Shown here piece by piece: positions 1 to 8,923 of a stretch of DNA of 64,000 nt (position 1 is its first letter; every line of letters begins with the position of its first letter). The notes below the pieces were generated by a model, which did not search any database, had not been told where the DNA came from, and saw nothing but the letters and a program-made list of their open reading frames with translations. Origin of the DNA: Coneutiohabitans sp964457925 (GTDB lineage: Bacteria; Zhuqueibacterota; Zhuqueibacteria; Zhuqueibacterales; Zhuqueibacteraceae). The stretch lies in assembly GCA_964457925.1 (NCBI GenBank), contig CAYWGH010000012.1:1-64000 (forward strand). The letters are read 5' to 3'. The translations under genes and the position numbers were made by a program.

Positions 1-2205
1 AGCGAGGCCTTCCCAGTCACCATTTGCAAGCCCGCGCAAATCACCCGCGATCAGCATGTGCTGTTCGTCGGGTATCCTTTTCTTGAGCGTCAAAATACAG
101 GTATTGACAGTTGCTCTGAAAACCCAAGCTGGCAGATCGAGAACGTGTTTAACTGAAGTCGTTGTGAGCAACCGCTTACGCAGAGGTCTATGGCTTTTGA
201 TGGTACGCCAGGTGTCTGAAACGATGTAGCACAGGTGCCCTTCTGCGCGCAAAAGTTGCAGTCCGCGCGCGATAAAGAGTCCATAAGTGTCTTTTGATTG
301 TGCGCCTTCAACGCGACGATTGAAGTACAGATCCCGAACATTTTCCTCAGTTTCTGCATTGTAGGGCGGGTTGGCAAGTACGATGTCAAAACCTCCTTGT
401 TTAAAGACTTCAGGTTTAAAGACTTCAGCAAACTCGACACGCCAGTCAAACGCTTTTTCGGGATCAAATGGCACACCGAGTACTTCTGCCAATCCTTTCT
501 TTGCCTTTTGAATCGCGTCCGAAAATCGCTTTTTGTTGCGGTCATGCGTTCGCATGTATTTGTCTTTGAGATCCGCCAGGTCATCCGCCTGTTTGACGAG
601 TTCATTTCGAAACATATCTGGAGTAGCTTGAGGATTCGGTGCTGTGAGGCTGTCGCCGACCTCAATCTTGAAATCAAGGTTGGGCAAAGGCTCTGGCTCT
701 TCGCCTTTATGCTCGACCGCGAGGGAAAGCCAGAGGCGCAAGCGTGCGATATTTACGGCAAAAGGGTCATTATCTACTCCATACAAGTTATTATGAATGA
801 TGGCGAGCTTGCGTTGGTAATCATCGCGAACCGATTCCTGATCGGCGCGAGTATCAAGCAGGCGTGTCAAAGTGTGCAGTTCATGCAACATGCCCAACAA
901 GTAGGCTCCGCTACCGCATGCGGGATCTACAACTTTAACAACCTCGAGTTTCTTCAGCAGCTTGCGCGCTTCGGGCACGCTGATTTTACTGGTATCGTGC
1001 TCGTCCACCAATTCTGCATAGCCATTCAAATAGCCTTTGATGGCTTCACGACACATGAACGTTACAACTTCCCTGGGAGTGTAATAACCGCCTTTTTTAC
1101 GACGTTCATCTTCCGTGACGATCTCTTCAAATACCCTTCCAAGCATTTCTGGGTCAACAGCAACCCAAACATCAAGAGGCGTACTCTCAGTGACCGTAAA
1201 ATTGAAAGCATAAAAAAGCTTGTCAAAAATTCGAGCAAAGGCTTCATTTGGAATGATGATCTCGGGGTTATTGTCATCGTCGTCTTCTTGAAAGAGTTCA
1301 GAATTTAGAAAAGCAACTTCTCCGATTATTTTTTGAAGTGCCGCATTTTTCTGACTCTTCGGTGTGCACAAACCTTTAAAGAATAAATGGCGTATTCGTT
1401 CAGGATAGAAATCATTTCGGGAGGTGCTGTTTGATCTATATGGCTCAAACAGCGTTGCCAAGTAATCAGCTTTCTCTTCAAATTTCAACCAACCCTTCTT
1501 CTCGATGAATGCAAGAAACATCAAGCGATTGAACAGGCGCTGAGTGAAGTAACGCCGTTGGTCTTCCTTGACTCCTTTGATGCTTTGTTCAACGAATGAG
1601 AATACGCGCTCATATTCATCATAGAAGCCATCCCTAACCGCACGAACATCAAAAGCGAGGTTGTGAGCTTTTTGAATATATAGAGGATCTAAGCGCCCTT
1701 GTGTGCAGAGAATCTCATCTAAATCAAGCTTTGTGATAATCTCTGTAGCTGTTCGTAATCTTTCAAACTTTTGTTCTTCCGGACCGACGGAAAGCCTGCG
1801 AAGGACTTGTTTGTTGGGGTGCTGGGCATCTGCAATGACGTTGATGAAATGCCAATGGGTTTGTGCCTTATTGGAGAAAATAAACAAACCATACAGACAT
1901 ACACTTTGAAGCTGGTTTATGACAGCGCGTTCACATTCGGCAGGCAAGTTGTTTGAATTCAAGCGAACATTGATGACTTTGAAATAATGGGTGGGATCGT
2001 TGCCGCCTTTGGCTATGAGAAGAGGATTGTCTGCAAGGCACTTCTGAGCATTCGCAGGCCATCTACGCGAAGGTAGCAGCTTCTTTCCTTCCTCATTAAC
2101 AACTTCATAACCCAGATTGTAGAAAAGTCCTTTGAGCTGATCGATGCTGGTTAGATCTTTGAGTATGCTTTTGATAAGCTTGGGATCACGAGTCATCCTG
2201 AACAT
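1..2205 (-). CDS. Type IIG restriction-modification enzyme (Eco57I-like adenine methylase), C-terminus cut by window edge
   Basis: The frame stays open from the ATG at 2205 to base 1, giving 735 residues with the C-terminus missing. An N6-adenine methyltransferase core is visible: the SAM-binding motif DPACGSGAYL at residues 427-436 and the catalytic motif IV NPPY at 612-615, preceded by GGFDIVLA. About 420 residues lie upstream of the methylase, as in Eco57I-type enzymes that carry endonuclease and methylase on one chain; I could not identify a PD-(D/E)xK motif with certainty. A second ATG lies nine bases downstream (2196). An AAGGAAG stretch sits about 15 bases before the ATG at 2205. Expected function is methylation of host DNA and cleavage of unmodified DNA. 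BREX PglX shares this core, but no other BREX gene is visible here. Confidence 0.85.
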   Translation of the reverse strand, partial: MFRMTRDPKLIKSILKDLTSIDQLKGLFYNLGYEVVNEEGKKLLPSRRWPANAQKCLADNPLLIAKGGNDPTHYFKVINVRLNSNNLPAECERAVINQLQSVCLYGLFIFSNKAQTHWHFINVIADAQHPNKQVLRRLSVGPEEQKFERLRTATEIITKLDLDEILCTQGRLDPLYIQKAHNLAFDVRAVRDGFYDEYERVFSFVEQSIKGVKEDQRRYFTQRLFNRLMFLAFIEKKGWLKFEEKADYLATLFEPYRSNSTSRNDFYPERIRHLFFKGLCTPKSQKNAALQKIIGEVAFLNSELFQEDDDDNNPEIIIPNEAFARIFDKLFYAFNFTVTESTPLDVWVAVDPEMLGRVFEEIVTEDERRKKGGYYTPREVVTFMCREAIKGYLNGYAELVDEHDTSKISVPEARKLLKKLEVVKVVDPACGSGAYLLGMLHELHTLTRLLDTRADQESVRDDYQRKLAIIHNNLYGVDNDPFAVNIARLRLWLSLAVEHKGEEPEPLPNLDFKIEVGDSLTAPNPQATPDMFRNELVKQADDLADLKDKYMRTHDRNKKRFSDAIQKAKKGLAEVLGVPFDPEKAFDWRVEFAEVFKPEVFKQGGFDIVLANPPYNAETEENVRDLYFNRRVEGAQSKDTYGLFIARGLQLLRAEGHLCYIVSDTWRTIKSHRPLRKRLLTTTSVKHVLDLPAWVFRATVNTCILTLKKRIPDEQHMLIAGDLRGLANGDWEGLA

Positions 2206-2667
2206 TTGATCATCATCATACTTCCTTCAGCCCCACCAGCGTTTAGTGTTCATCCCCTGAACGGCCCAAACCACCGTGAGTCCGAAATCCTAAAATTCTG
2301 TCACATCTTCCGTGATGTGCGAGAAAGAATGTGTGAATCTGTACCAACACTCTTGCAGTGATGCGGGAGGGAAATCGGGTGGGGTAAAATCTAGCGACAA
2401 CAATGGCGAGCTTCGACAGGCCGAGCCTGCGGCAACCTCCGCCTGCATCAGAATCAAATGTTTTCGCGCCGTTCGAATATTGCAGAAGCGTCATCAAAAT
2501 TTCTGCTATGAGAAATGTGAAATTTATCACCGCGTTTTCGGCAGGGCATTTTCATTGAACGTACAGATGAAACATTTATCACACTGGTGCTCTCAACGTT
2601 TGAAGGCCTCGCTTTAAACCCCTCGCGCCTCAAGCATAAGGACGTTTTCACCCGAAGGAGTCGGACC
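2206..2667. other. Intergenic region between divergent genes
   Basis: This stretch separates the divergent restriction enzyme and GWxTD genes. It holds a CRP-like inverted repeat at 2516-2531 and the GAAGGAG ribosome binding site at 2654-2660 for the TTG start at 2668. Short open frames across it have no start signal or recognisable product. No clear sigma-70 promoter pair was found. Confidence 0.4.
2516..2531. promoter_or_regulatory. CRP/FNR-like inverted repeat
   Basis: The sequence TGTGA-N6-TCACC matches the half-site pattern of CRP-family operators (TGTGA-N6-TCACA) in nine of ten positions. It lies about 135 bases before the TTG start of the GWxTD gene and about 310 bases upstream of the divergent restriction gene. 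A degenerate second half-site, TATCACA, lies at 2577-2583. No CRP-family regulator is encoded in this window, so the assignment rests on the pattern alone. Confidence 0.25.
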
Positions 2668-3930
2668 TTGAAGACTTTCATTTTTTCCTTGTTACTTTCG
2701 TTGTCCACATTCGCCTCCGCGCAGGCGCAAGGTTATATTTTTGCCGCCGCGGATCGACCGGATTTCCGCCTGGAAACTTATAATCTGGGCGCGGCAGATA
2801 GCACGCAAAGCCGCTTGCAGGCTTTTATCAGCGTTATTTATGATGATCTGGAATTCGCACCGGTCAGCGGCGGCTTTGAAGCGAATTATGTCATCGCGCT
2901 CACCGTGGAAAACAAAAGCGGCCAAACCCTCTCGCGCAAAGATCTGACAGAACGTGTTCACGTGAACAGCCTGCCGGAAGCGAATTCCAAGCGAACCTAC
3001 AACTTTCATGATTTCGAGTTTGACCTGCCGCCCGGCGAGTATCAAGTCACCTGTGTCGTGACGGATCAGGTGAGCAAATCTTCCTCGCAAAAAATCCATA
3101 CCAAAAAACTGCGCGATTTCACCGCGGCTGCCGGGCCGCTTGAGATCAGCGATGCCTTTCTCGCGGAGCAAGCGGTGCAAAACGGCGAACGCAGCCTGGT
3201 GATTCGTCCCGGGCTTTATGAAAACACCACAGCGCCAAATCGCGAAGCGTTTATTTACTTCGAAATTTTTCATCACGCGCCACCAGCTCCCTTGGTAGTG
3301 CGGCAGACGATCTTGAATCGTCAAAAGGAAAAACTGATCGATCAACAGCGCACCTGGCCGCGGCAGGGCGCAAAACAGTATATCGTGCTGCCCATTTGGA
3401 CCGATACGCTGCCGTACGGAACCTATGAAATTGTGATGGAGGTGCAAAGCGCGGGCATCCAGAAAACCGCTTCCATAAATTTGCGCGTGTCGTGGGACGG
3501 CATTCCAGACACAGGCATTCATTTGGGGCAGGCGTTGCGCGCGGCGCTATGTATCGCCAAAGGTGAGGAGAGCCTAGCCCTGGAAAAAGCTTTAATCTCG
3601 CCCGTTGCCGAGCAACGCCAGGCGTTGTCCGCATTCTGGAGCAAGCGCGACGACAGCCTGGACACGGTTGAGAATGAAACGATGACGGCATTCTACCGGC
3701 GCTTTGAAATTGCCAATGAAAAATTCAGCGGGTCAAAGGAAGGCTGGCAAACCGATCGCGGCCAAACGTTTCTCAAATACGGCGCGCCGGATGAGATCGA
3801 ACTGTATACCCGCGCTACCGCCGAGCGGCCCTATCAGCTTTGGCATTATCGCAAGCACAATTGGACGTTCAAATTCGTTGACGAGGTGGGATTGGGAGAG
3901 TTTGAGCTGGCGAGTCACGGACAGAAATAA
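2668..3930 (+). CDS. Exported GWxTD domain protein
   Basis: The protein has 420 residues if it starts at TTG 2668, seven bases after a strong GAAGGAG. This start puts a clean signal peptide first (KTFIFSLLLSLSTFASAQAQ), whereas the ATG at 2587 would bury it. The C-terminus carries GWQTDRG at residues 359-365 followed by YGAPDEIELY, the signature of the GWxTD family of unknown function, common in FCB-group and KSB1-like genomes. The middle is beta-rich with no further recognised domain. It is probably periplasmic or outer-membrane associated. A longer relative with TPRs is at 54809-57085. No operon partner: the next gene is convergent. Confidence 0.8.
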   Translation: MKTFIFSLLLSLSTFASAQAQGYIFAAADRPDFRLETYNLGAADSTQSRLQAFISVIYDDLEFAPVSGGFEANYVIALTVENKSGQTLSRKDLTERVHVNSLPEANSKRTYNFHDFEFDLPPGEYQVTCVVTDQVSKSSSQKIHTKKLRDFTAAAGPLEISDAFLAEQAVQNGERSLVIRPGLYENTTAPNREAFIYFEIFHHAPPAPLVVRQTILNRQKEKLIDQQRTWPRQGAKQYIVLPIWTDTLPYGTYEIVMEVQSAGIQKTASINLRVSWDGIPDTGIHLGQALRAALCIAKGEESLALEKALISPVAEQRQALSAFWSKRDDSLDTVENETMTAFYRRFEIANEKFSGSKEGWQTDRGQTFLKYGAPDEIELYTRATAERPYQLWHYRKHNWTFKFVDEVGLGEFELASHGQK

Positions 3931-4010
3931 CGCGGCAAGCGTTCTCTTTGAAATAAAAATGGCGCAGCATTCGTGCGTTTGCACATCGAATGTGCGCCAT
4001 TTGATTGTGG

Positions 4011-4122
4011 ATTGGGGAATGGTTAATGGGGAATGGCTAATCGCTAATCGCTAATGGCTAATGACTAATGACTAATGGCTAATGGCTAATGGCTAATGGC
4101 TAATGGCTAATTGATAATTGGC
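4011..4122. repeat. Heptanucleotide tandem array, unit AATGGCT (16 units)
   Basis: Sixteen consecutive 7-base units run without a phase break. Eight read AATGGCT; the others are one- to three-base variants (AATGACT, AATCGCT, AATGGTT, AATGGGG). The array lies between the convergent GWxTD and methyltransferase genes and resembles the STRR heptamer repeats described in cyanobacteria. It does not look coding. Confidence 0.9.
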
Positions 4123-4134
4123 TCTTTGACGTTC

Positions 4135-4167
4135 TTGCCCCTTGCCCCTTGCCCCTTGCCCCCTGCC
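4135..4167. repeat. Heptanucleotide tandem array, unit TTGCCCC (4 units plus partial)
   Basis: Four perfect TTGCCCC units are followed by a partial CTGCC unit that reaches the stop codon of the minus-strand methyltransferase gene (4167-4169). On that gene's mRNA strand the repeat is GGGGCAA four times, a textbook G-quadruplex pattern (four G4 tracts, three-base loops) directly after the stop. The same heptamer family recurs at 53402-53471. Confidence 0.9.
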
Positions 4168-5999
4168 TATTCCCTCCTCCTCACCAACCCTCTGCACTTT
4201 TCCACCAACTCCAGACACATCTCATAGCGCACGAACGGCGTGATAAGATAGATGCCGTTAAAATAATCCAGCACGCTTTCGAGGATTTCGGCGGCAATGG
4301 TGACGCCTTCGCGCCGGGCGCGCTCGCCTTCGAAACGAAAAAGCCGTTTGCGGATTTTTTCCGGTACGCGAATGCCGGGCACCTCATTGTGCAGAAAGTC
4401 CGCATTACGGCCGCTGACCAGCGGCATGATGCCGATGAAAATGGGGATATCGAATTCGCGCGTGGCTTCGTAAATTTCTTGCGACATGCGCCAATCGAAA
4501 ATCGGCTGGGTCATGACAAAATCCGCGCCCGCTTCAACTTTCTTGCGCAAACGGCGAATCTGAGTATCGAGGCGCTCGACGTTGGGATTGAACGCCACGC
4601 CGATGGTGAAACGCGAGCCTTGTTTCATGGCGCGCCCGGAAAACGCGATGCCTTGATTCATGCGCTTGATCATTTCAACCAGGCCAAAGGAGTTTAGATC
4701 AAACACGGAAGTGGCGCCGGGTTGGTCGCCGAATTTCGCGGGATCGCCGGTCAACGCCAGCACCGTGTGAATGCCGAGCGCGTGCATACCCATCAACTCA
4801 GATTGCAAACCCACGAGATTGCGGTCGCGGCAGGCGAGATGAATGATGAGCGGAATATCCACTTTTTGCTTGACGAGGTAGCCGAGCGCGAGATTGTTCA
4901 TGCGCGTAATGCCGAGCGAGCAATCTGCCATGGTCAGCGCATCGACGCCGGCGCGCTTCAAGGCGCGCGCGCCTGCCACAATCGGCTCGAAATCCAAATC
5001 GCGCGGCGGATCAAGCTCGACAATGATCGAGGGCTGGGTGCGGACTTTTTGCAAAAAATCCGGCGCGATGATTTTTTGCAAGCTGGGCGGCGCCGGCGCA
5101 GGCCGGAGCGTAATCGTTTTTTCGGTAACCGGCTTGAGGCCGCGCAACGTATTGGCCATCACCTGCACATGTTCGGGCGTGGTGCCGCAACACCCGCCGA
5201 TGAGTCGCACGCCTTGTTGCCGCAGCTTAAGCGCCGCCTCGCCAAAATATTCCGGTGTGGAAAGATAGATGTAGCGGCCATCGACAAAAGCCGGCAAACC
5301 GGCATTGGGAAACGCGGAGAGCAGCAGGCCTTCCTCGAGCGGCACCTCGCGCAGCGCTTTCAAAATGCCGGCCGGGCCTTTCGCGCAATTGATGCCAACC
5401 ACAGCCGCACCCAACTCGCGCAACCGCTTGAAAATCGCGGTAACGTGCTGGCCGTCACTGGTATAACCCTCTTCATCTGCGACGACTTGCGCAATGATCG
5501 GAATGCTCGATATGCGACGCGCCTCCTCCACGGCAATTTCGAGCTCTGAAACCACGGTAAACGTTTCAAAAAGCAACGCATCCGGCCCGCCCTCTGCCAA
5601 CGCGGAAATGTGTTCGGCAAACAGTGCGCGAATATCCGCGCTTTCCATTTCCTCGCTGGCGCGATCACGCACCGGACCGAGAGAAGCGAGCACGTAGGCC
5701 TGCCCTTCCGCGGCCTCCTGCGCCAGGCGAACGGCCGCGAGATTGATTTCAGCGACGCTGTTTTCCAAACCAAAACGCGCCAGCCGTTTGCGATTGGCAG
5801 TGAAACTGTTGGTCTCAATCGCTTGCGCGCCGGCTTGCACGTAAGCGCGGTGAATGCCGCGAATCAGCTCGGGCTGAGTGAGATTGAGTTGATCGAAACT
5901 CTGTGACAGCGAAACGCCCTGGCTGTAAATCATCGTGCCCATGGCGCCGTCGGCCACGAGCAGATCATTTCGTAGATGTTGCAAAAAAGTGGGCTTCAT
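4167..5999 (-). CDS. Bifunctional homocysteine S-methyltransferase / methylenetetrahydrofolate reductase
   Basis: The protein has 610 residues from ATG 5999 (an in-frame GTG lies at 6005), the length of Bacillus YitJ. Residues 1 to about 290 form the homocysteine S-methyltransferase barrel, with DGAMGTM near the start and the zinc-binding cysteines C205 (GINCAKG) and C270/C271 (IGGCCGT), closely matching the spacing in bacterial MetH. Residues about 325-605 form the FAD-dependent methylenetetrahydrofolate reductase barrel, beginning IIVELDPPRDLDF. By family, it would reduce methylene-THF and pass a methyl group to homocysteine in methionine synthesis; whether it serves as sole methionine synthase here is inference. 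No B12 or SAM riboswitch was recognised upstream. The stop codon abuts a heptamer repeat array. Confidence 0.93.
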   Translation of the reverse strand: MKPTFLQHLRNDLLVADGAMGTMIYSQGVSLSQSFDQLNLTQPELIRGIHRAYVQAGAQAIETNSFTANRKRLARFGLENSVAEINLAAVRLAQEAAEGQAYVLASLGPVRDRASEEMESADIRALFAEHISALAEGGPDALLFETFTVVSELEIAVEEARRISSIPIIAQVVADEEGYTSDGQHVTAIFKRLRELGAAVVGINCAKGPAGILKALREVPLEEGLLLSAFPNAGLPAFVDGRYIYLSTPEYFGEAALKLRQQGVRLIGGCCGTTPEHVQVMANTLRGLKPVTEKTITLRPAPAPPSLQKIIAPDFLQKVRTQPSIIVELDPPRDLDFEPIVAGARALKRAGVDALTMADCSLGITRMNNLALGYLVKQKVDIPLIIHLACRDRNLVGLQSELMGMHALGIHTVLALTGDPAKFGDQPGATSVFDLNSFGLVEMIKRMNQGIAFSGRAMKQGSRFTIGVAFNPNVERLDTQIRRLRKKVEAGADFVMTQPIFDWRMSQEIYEATREFDIPIFIGIMPLVSGRNADFLHNEVPGIRVPEKIRKRLFRFEGERARREGVTIAAEILESVLDYFNGIYLITPFVRYEMCLELVEKCRGLVRRRE

Positions 6000-6162
6000 G
6001 CACACGCACGATTGAGAGTTTGCGGTTGAAAATGGCTAGTACGCTGTTACTTAAAAGAATTTCGTCATCCTTGTATGTTATGCAGAAGGGGTCTGGCGCA
6101 GTTGCAGCAAATTGCCGAGTACTTCACAAAATTCGTCTGCATGACATGTTGAAGGCGTTACT

Positions 6163-7836
6163 TCACATTTGATCGGAATAATCTGGCGGCAGAATTTGAT
6201 TCGAAAAGGCGGGATCATTGCGGGCGTGTCCCCACCATTTTTGCCAGGCGGAGATAACGCGTTCATTAGCCGCTTGCATATCGTTGTTCAAAGCCGGATA
6301 ATGAATCGTGCCCCAATCCTCTTGCACGAGTTTTGACAGGGCTTGCACGAAAAGGCTTTGTGATTCAGCGGTAGGCTCCTGGTGCAGGATGTCGACAAGA
6401 GTCGCGACCATGCTGGTATGATTTCCGGCGACGATAAAATCCAGCATGGCTTGTACCTCGTCCAGCGTGAGATCATACTCGCGCCACGCGCTCAGCCATT
6501 CCGCGAATTGCGGCAAGCTTTCCGGCCGTTTCAACTCGCGCATCACTTCGATGAGAATCTGCCGCTGCTCGCCCTGCGTGGCCTTAGCGGCAAGATCGAG
6601 CGTGAGTTTTGTTGCCAGCGTATCGTTCATGCTGGTCAACGCCAGCAGGCCTTCTCGCAGCACCACGTCATCCAGCAGCGCTTTCTGTTCCAACAGTTCC
6701 ACCAACGCAGGAACGGCGATGGCGGCGCGCGCTTCCGCCAGAGCGCCGGCGGCAGCGGCGCGCAAATAGGTTTCGTGGGCCGCGTCGCCGAGCAAGCGGA
6801 TCAGAAAAAAAACACCTTCGGATGAACCGATCATACCCAGGGCACGCACGGCTTGCGGATTGTTTTCGTTGGTAATCAGCCGAATGAGGGTGGAATTTGC
6901 GCGCGCGTCGCGCAACTCAGCGAGGCCGCGGCAAGCAGCATCCTTCACCTTGGGGTCGCGCACATTGAGCAATTCGAACAAGACGTTGAGCGCCTGCGGA
7001 TGCTTGCTGCGCCCGATGGCCAAAATCAGCGGCTCGTAAGTTTGCGCAGAGGGCCGCCGCACACGGTTGGTCAATTCGGTGAAATCGACGAGCGCCGCTG
7101 CCGACGGCTCAAGCAGCAGATAGCGCTGTGTAGAAATCGAATATGTTTGGGCGGGACGGGCTGCCTCTTTTTCGGCGTTGATTTTGTAATTTGCCGCCAG
7201 CTCAAAAATGGCGAAGTGTTGACGGTAATCGAAGCGCAAATCAATGGTGTGATAACTCAAGGGTGGAAGCAAGAATTTTTCGGGCAATAAAAATGTGTAT
7301 GGCTCGCCCGCCGCGGGGGAAGTCAGCGGCAAGGCCACGGAATCAATCGCGCCGGTCACTGCCAACCTTTCTTTGCGCCCGTTCAGCGCAACATCCGCCA
7401 GCTCGACCAGGCGAATCTCCTGCACCTGCACGCTTTCGCGATAGCGCTGATTGCCGAGTTGCCAGGTCATTTGAAACTGATTGGGAGAAAGCTGGTGCTG
7501 CCCCTCCAGCTCCCAATAAACCGCGGGCTTTTGCCAGGTTGACCAGGTTTGATAGTTGAATCCCACGCCGATCCACAATGCGATCATCAACAGGATGGCG
7601 CAGATCACGCGATAGCGCCGTTTGTAGCGATAAACCGAGCGCTTCTCGCGGTAGGTTTTAACGCGCGCGAAAATGCGATACAGCAAAAAATGCGAAATGC
7701 CTCCGACGCCGATCCAGAACAAAACGAGCTTGGCCCAATCCATCGCGCGGTTGGAACTGGCGTACAGCGCATACGTCACAAGACTCAACCCAAGCAGCAA
7801 CGCCGCATTGGAAACGTAATATGATTTCCTGCCCAT
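6163..7836 (-). CDS. Membrane protein with HEAT repeats
   Basis: The protein has 557 residues. Three hydrophobic segments lie in the first 125 residues (about 8-26, 37-56 and 76-95), followed by a beta-rich region and, from about residue 260, HEAT-type alpha repeats, for example VLFELLNVRDPKVKDAACRG and VPALVELLEQ. HEAT arrays usually act as protein-binding scaffolds; no catalytic motif is visible. The start ATG has only a weak ribosome binding site. It lies between the methyltransferase gene and the yhhN-like gene on the same strand, with gaps of 130-165 bases, so co-transcription is possible but not required. Function unknown. Confidence 0.75.
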   Translation of the reverse strand: MGRKSYYVSNAALLLGLSLVTYALYASSNRAMDWAKLVLFWIGVGGISHFLLYRIFARVKTYREKRSVYRYKRRYRVICAILLMIALWIGVGFNYQTWSTWQKPAVYWELEGQHQLSPNQFQMTWQLGNQRYRESVQVQEIRLVELADVALNGRKERLAVTGAIDSVALPLTSPAAGEPYTFLLPEKFLLPPLSYHTIDLRFDYRQHFAIFELAANYKINAEKEAARPAQTYSISTQRYLLLEPSAAALVDFTELTNRVRRPSAQTYEPLILAIGRSKHPQALNVLFELLNVRDPKVKDAACRGLAELRDARANSTLIRLITNENNPQAVRALGMIGSSEGVFFLIRLLGDAAHETYLRAAAAGALAEARAAIAVPALVELLEQKALLDDVVLREGLLALTSMNDTLATKLTLDLAAKATQGEQRQILIEVMRELKRPESLPQFAEWLSAWREYDLTLDEVQAMLDFIVAGNHTSMVATLVDILHQEPTAESQSLFVQALSKLVQEDWGTIHYPALNNDMQAANERVISAWQKWWGHARNDPAFSNQILPPDYSDQM

Positions 7837-7966
7837 CGGGAAGACTTCAGTTTGAATCGAACGAAAACCATGCCTTTGAAATCAACGGTGCACGCGCAGG
7901 CTGACGGCTGTTAAGATAAAGAATTATAAAACGGAATTCAAGAGGGCGCGTCGTGAATTCTGGCGT

Positions 7967-8761
7967 TCAAGCCGGCGAGGCGCGATGCAGCAACCCGGCC
8001 CGCACGATTAAAAGCTGGCCCAGAATGTAGGTGGCCCAGATGATTTGCCCGAGCACAAACGGCCGCTCGCGCAACAAAGCGTAGCCGAGCAACGCATCGG
8101 AGAGCAAAAACAACAAGGCGCCGAGCATCACCGGCAACCCTTGCCTTCGCCAGGCGCGCACAACCCAAACGGAGGACAACACCATCGCGGCAATGATGAA
8201 TGCGTACGTCAGCGTGGCATAAGCTATCAAGCGCGGCACTTCGGACGGCATCACAAACGACCAAACGCCGAGGGCCAGAATCGGCGCGGCCGCAAGGGTG
8301 ACCGATAAAAACAGGTTGCTGCTGGCGCGCAACCACCGACGACTCAAGAAATAAAACGCCGCGATATAACAAATATGCGCCAGCGCAAACGGCGGAATTG
8401 ACAGCAACGTTTGCGGCTGAAGCAACGCGTCAAGATGCAACAAACCGGAATTGATCAGGTCACCGGCAAAGGAAAAAATGATGCCGCCGGCCAACCATGA
8501 AGTAACACGCGCCCAATCACGCGCGGACAGGGACGGGTTAAGCGAATTGTTTTCCTGCCTCTCTTTCTTGATGGCGAAAGCGAGCGCGACCAGCAAAAGC
8601 GTCTGCAACAGATGATAAATGCCGTACACCACCACATGTTTGTGCAGCAGCAGCAGCGCGAGAGCTTCGCCCAGCACCAGCATGATGACGAGAGCCAGCG
8701 TCAGCCGGGCGCTAAGCTTGCCTGCAAACGCAACGTGTGAGGAAAGTGCGGTTGAATTCAA
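7967..8761 (-). CDS. YhhN family membrane protein (lysoplasmalogenase-like)
   Basis: The protein has 264 residues from TTG 8761, six bases after GGAA; an upstream TTG at 8812 is also in frame but has no ribosome binding site. About eight hydrophobic segments span the inner membrane. The two YhhN/TMEM86 signatures are present: FSFAGDLINS in the first half and GALLFLLSDALLGY in the second, each carrying an acidic residue within a membrane segment. Characterised relatives hydrolyse the vinyl-ether bond of lysoplasmalogens; whether this organism makes plasmalogens cannot be seen here. It stands alone, with 120-130 bases on the downstream side. Confidence 0.75.
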   Translation of the reverse strand: MNSTALSSHVAFAGKLSARLTLALVIMLVLGEALALLLLHKHVVVYGIYHLLQTLLLVALAFAIKKERQENNSLNPSLSARDWARVTSWLAGGIIFSFAGDLINSGLLHLDALLQPQTLLSIPPFALAHICYIAAFYFLSRRWLRASSNLFLSVTLAAAPILALGVWSFVMPSEVPRLIAYATLTYAFIIAAMVLSSVWVVRAWRRQGLPVMLGALLFLLSDALLGYALLRERPFVLGQIIWATYILGQLLIVRAGLLHRASPA

Positions 8762-8923
8762 GTGCGTTTCCTGTCTGGGTGTTGAATAGCGGGAGCCTGA
8801 GGGTTCGAACAATTCTAAAGAATCTCTTGACGTTGGTGAAGAGTTGCATTATTTATACGACGTGGTCAGCAATACATCCTTCGATAAAATGACAAGAGCT
8901 TAAACACTCGGAAAGGAAATCCC

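Noticed and set aside
298..1308. 336-codon open frame on the plus strand
   Set aside because: It lies opposite the restriction-modification gene, whose minus-strand frame carries DPACGSG and NPPY motifs; the plus-strand product has no recognisable domain.
6113..6128. 16-base sequence TGCCGAGTACTTCACA shared with 58086-58101
   Set aside because: About one such 16-base match is expected by chance in 64 kb, and the flanks do not align.
8790..8825. GTTCGAACC-like stretch suggesting a tRNA T-arm
   Set aside because: The flanking bases do not form a T-stem or acceptor stem, and the sequence is the region upstream of the yhhN-like start.
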